DNA of 64,000 bases from Cichorium intybus (Eukaryota > Streptophyta > Magnoliopsida > Asterales > Asteraceae): assembly GCA_023525715.1 (NCBI GenBank), contig CM042012.1, forward strand, positions 37,002,189 through 37,066,188. Reading direction: 5' to 3'. The notes beneath the pieces are model-generated. The model searched no databases. It saw only the letters and a program-made list of their open reading frames with translations, and was not told the origin of the DNA. Below, in pieces: positions 60,138-64,000 of this stretch (its first letter is position 1; the number at the start of each line of letters is the position of its first letter). The position numbers and the translations under genes were made by a program.

Positions 60138-63100
60138 TGTGACACCCTATTTCTACTGTTTGCAAATACTATGGTTTTTCGTATAAATACATGAATACAA
60201 AAATACGGTTTATCAAAAACCGATTATTTACATGTTTAAAACTGTGGGTGTACAAATCCATATCAAAACTAACCATAGTAAGCAAGAAAGGATTAAACCT
60301 TGAGTCCAAGACGGGAGCTAACCCGGGCTCCACTCCAGCTAAACTTCTACCAAATATACCTTAGCTTTTTAACCTGGAATACATGGCAAAACATAAAATA
60401 CGTAAGACAATAATGTCTCGTGAGTTACATGAGTTTTAGACTCAAACCTTTAACTCCTTTTCCAGCTTTTTATAAAATTTATAACATAAAACTTCTGTCA
60501 AAACTTTATAGTAATAACATACTATAACTCTTTACTTCTCGAAATCATTTCATAACATACTTTACAACAAAAACATCTTTCAAAACTTTATAGTAATAAC
60601 ATACTATAACTTTTTACTTTTCAAAATCACTTCATAATATACTTTTCAAAATTTGCTTCTTTCTTACTTTCTTTGACTGGTTTTTATAAGCTTGCTGGAT
60701 TTTTATACTTAGGGCTTTAATCACCATAAGTGATACCCCAAGTCTCTATGGCTAGAAAGAACGGATCAATCCTCACCATAGAATTGCTGAGGCAATCTAC
60801 TTCGCGATGGGGATTTTTCCCCAGTAGATCCCTTACCTAACCCGGGTAGGTTGGAACATAGTTCCCTTACTAACGCTGCTTGCTACAATTACCAGTCATA
60901 CAAAAAAAAACTTGCTGTTTGCTTGAACATTTCTCATAAACATATAACTTGTGGCTAGATGCCAAACTACATCATTTTATGTCTTTATGGCTAGATGCCA
61001 AATACATAACTTTCGTTTCACATAAATCATATGTTCAAAACACGTCTTTATAACATTTTAGGCTTAATGCCACATCATACTTTCCAAACATCTTGTGGCT
61101 ATATGCCCTTTCATACTTGAAAACATATAAAATTTGTAACCAAAACATACTTCTTAAACATTTTATGGCTATATGCCTATCCATACTTTCAAACATGTAT
61201 AACTTGTATTAAAAATATACTTTCACATATTTGGTTCATAGACCAAAACATACTTTCACATAATTGGCTCATAGACCAAAACATAACTTTAAATATAACA
61301 TTATACTTTCACAAACGAGTTAGAGATAATACTATTGCATATAATTTCACATATAGAAATTTTTTAAGAAATCTTGAAAATACTTACTTGCCATGTACCC
61401 CAGAATGGGTAAAAATACTGCATGTACTCACCTTGTCTAGTTAGAGAAGTCTAACTATAATCACTTCTTCCCGTTGAGTTTTCCTTTCCTTCAACTTTAC
61501 TCATTAATACCTACGGAGTTCATTTAACATTCTAGTTAATATAAGCTAGGCCTTATTAACAATTAAAGACCTCTTAATCTACATCTTAATAGATTAATAT
61601 CACATTATTTACCTATTTTTAGATTTTGATATCTAAGACGCATGGTCAAAGAATTGACCATAACTCCCAACTCAGAAACTCGAAAGGCACAAACTCAGAC
61701 ATTCTGAAAACTAGACACAATACATGACAAGTCTCAAGAAGATACCGAGACTTGAATCACATTTTAAGACCTTAGAAAATAAGCGACAAGATTGACAGTG
61801 CAATCTGTCACAAATCTGGATTAGTGGAGGAATCACCAATTCCATTCCACTTGGGAATGGAATCAAGGGAAACACTCTTACATAGGCATACTAGATATAA
61901 CCAAGAGACTACCCTTCGAAATTCAGACCCAAAAGACAAACCAATTAAGAATTAAAAATCATACAATATGAAGAAAATGAGCAGCAACATTTCTGTCACA
62001 ACTCAGCATAGATTGACAAGATCTGTCCAACAACCTGACTTCTGAAAGGAAATAAGTCAAGCCTTTTGGATGAGTTACACTAGACATGAAGATAAAGCTC
62101 TCATCCAAAAATCAAACTCAAAGCATAAGCCAACTGAGAATTAAAAATCGTGCAACAAGGACAATGTGCACAGCGACAATTCTAGTTCAGTCAAAGAGAA
62201 GGCATTGGAACCCTAGCTTCCTAATGGAATTGGATCAAGCCCTCTGGATGAAACACTGTAGACATGAGAATGACCTTCCCATCAAACTTTCAGACCTAAA
62301 CCATGGAACATTTGGAAAATAAAAATCCCACAAGTTGACCTAGGTGTGCAGCAGCCAATCTGTGGAGGTCGGGTTGCACACACCAAAATCCAAACCAAAA
62401 CAATGAACTGGGTAAATTCCTTTTGGTCGAGTATGGCTCATAACAATGTTCTTCTCCACACAAAATATCAGAAGAATCCAGTGAACACACGATTTTACAA
62501 GAATTTCACAACACAATTGGACACAGAAATCATACTCATGAAAATCGGGTTCAAAACCCTAGAAAACGACTGAACGAGGTCTGAACCCCAACTGATGAAC
62601 TGAAGAAGACATCGAGACGAAACCATGGGCACTGGAATCACCTAATTTGGACATCGTATGATTTTTCTACGAATTATACAACATAAGACAGAGTCTTACC
62701 TCTTTGAAGCTAAAATCTTCAATTCTTGCAAGATGTTTCGAACTTCTAGTTCTTCCCGTGTTCTTCCCTTGCTCTCTCTCGTTCTCTCTAGATGGTTCTG
62801 TAAATTTCTGGAGAATGAGAGATAACTCTCATTTATGTTTAATTTTTTTTATAAAATAATTACACTTAGGTCCCTAGCTTTCATCTTTTGCACTTTGGCC
62901 ACCAAAAATCAAGTTTTATTTCATGTAACTTAGTTTCTTACATTTTTGGTCCAAAAAAACCAAAATATACTTTCATAATAAATCTTATACATAGGCAAAT
63001 GACCAAATTACCCCTTTATGGTAAAATGACCAAATTACCCCCTTTTTTTACTAGAATTAACTTTCAAATACTTATCACCATTATTTGGTGTCAAAATTTT

Positions 63101-63315
63101 ATTTCATTACATATTAGCTCCAAAAATCATATTTTTCTTACTTAAAAGTCATTTGGATGTCAAATGACCATTTTGCCCTTTTCTCATCATCTTTCTCCAA
63201 ACTTTTGATATTTTACCACATTTCTAAGTAATTTATTTTAAAACTTTCAAAATAATTTTGGTCTTTTCCTTACGTATTTTCTCGAATATAAATTCGAGAT
63301 TTTTGGGTCGTTACA
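60138..63315 (-). mobile_element. Gypsy LTR (3' LTR of an element continuing beyond the window)
   Basis: On the minus strand it starts TGTAACGACCCAAAAATC at 63315 and ends GGGTGTCACA at 60138, 3178 bp. The minus-strand sequence just before it is a polypurine tract (aagggggaggtagt) preceded by gattccgaggacggaatcc, so this is the 3' LTR and the body lies to the right. The flanks differ (agatc versus actac), as expected for one end of a longer element. It shares gtgagtacatg (61424 region, minus), tggcatctagcc repeats and cttcgcgatg with the solo LTRs at 3816 and 17807. Confidence 0.85.
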
Positions 63316-64000
63316 ACTACCTCCCCCTTATTAGGATTCCGTCCTCGGAATCATCGCACAACTACTAAAAGGAAATCACTTCTCCCTCATTTTCAAATGT
63401 TCTCCGCCAAAGTTGGTTTCTAGTAGATACTTTCTTTTTACCAACACATAATCATATTCTTCATTATTTTATCTTTTAATCTTTTTTTCTTTGGTTGTTT
63501 TTGATTCTTTAATCAGCTCTTAGCGGTTCCTGCTTTCAATCCTTTATAGAGGATTAACATAATCTCTTTAAAACTTTATATTTTCCGAGTTAACCAAAAT
63601 ATCATTTTGGTCATTTTATCTATTTTCTAAACCTTTTAGTCATTCATTCATATTTCATACTCTACATTCTAGTTACTTTCCTTTCTACCTTATTTCATTT
63701 ATGTACACTCTCTTAGTAAGCTTATTTTACAAAATAATTTCATACTTCAGTACTTTTTATCATAAATAGCAATCTACTTTATAATTCTTCTCATATCTTT
63801 ACTAAAACATGTGAGATTATACTCACAGCATTCTTTACTTATAAAGATCCCAAATACCATTTAACATAATTATATATGTTTCGTATTTATATAAATTCAT
63901 AATTACACAAAATCTTTTCCTTGTATAAATTTTGTCCCTTAATGGACATTTTACTTAAGCAATCTTTTTATCTTCACTTAATATTGCTTATTTATCTTCA
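63316..64000 (-). other. 3' interior of the gypsy element, cut by window edge
   Basis: The first 100 bp contain the polypurine tract and a short stretch that may encode the last residues of an integrase/chromodomain protein (minus strand, around 63390-63420). The remainder is very AT-rich with no domain visible. Confidence 0.5.

Noticed and set aside
62086..62573. Frames of 64-78 codons within the right-hand gypsy LTR
   Set aside because: They are non-coding LTR sequence on mixed strands without conserved motifs.

Overview
The window looks like TE-dense nuclear DNA of a flowering plant, most likely a eudicot. The evidence is AT-rich intergenic DNA, a spliced plant U-box/ARM-repeat gene with short GT-AG introns, and LTR retrotransposons primed by initiator-Met tRNA (TGGTATCAGAGC sites). 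The species cannot be fixed from the sequence alone. I see one convincing host gene. Almost everything else is mobile elements or their relics, many of them nested.

Layout. 1-3810: AT-rich DNA with a Harbinger-type MITE (400-665), long (TA)n arrays, and two foldback elements lying inside those arrays. 3816-6995: solo LTR with a perfect target-site duplication (TSD). 7087-14561: non-autonomous Copia-type element on the minus strand with a decayed gag. 14629-17298: solo LTR. 17317-28522: a second, related Copia-type element with an intact 279-codon gag and no pol; its left LTR is split by a solo LTR (17807-21551). 28523-31100: intergenic, with a Harbinger-type MITE. 31130-35950: the host gene, a U-box E3 ubiquitin ligase with four coding exons and a 5'-UTR intron. 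36307-36756: long-TIR MITE. 37546-39267: an 859-bp tandem duplication. 39435-40471: broken FAR1/MULE-type transposase gene. 40472-45499: Ty3/gypsy LTR fragments on the minus strand. 45500-49156: frameshifted Copia element (gag, protease, integrase, RT) cut off by a non-autonomous Athila/Tat-like element (49157-60137). The latter is itself interrupted by a very young, complete, non-coding LTR element (53015-60028) and by a further gypsy LTR (60138-63315) whose body runs off the right edge.

Two things stand out. First, the two gag-only Copia elements each carry four copies of a hairpin with a conserved loop. Both its inner and outer stems differ in sequence from copy to copy yet stay base-paired, which is the covariation signature of a structured nucleic acid; I know of no description of it. 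Second, in four LTR families the DNA just upstream of the TATA box holds clusters of short palindromes, with a different core in each family. The insertion history can also be read directly: six elements have perfect 5-bp TSDs, and the solo LTR at 17807 has its pre-insertion empty site preserved in the sister LTR at 28235.
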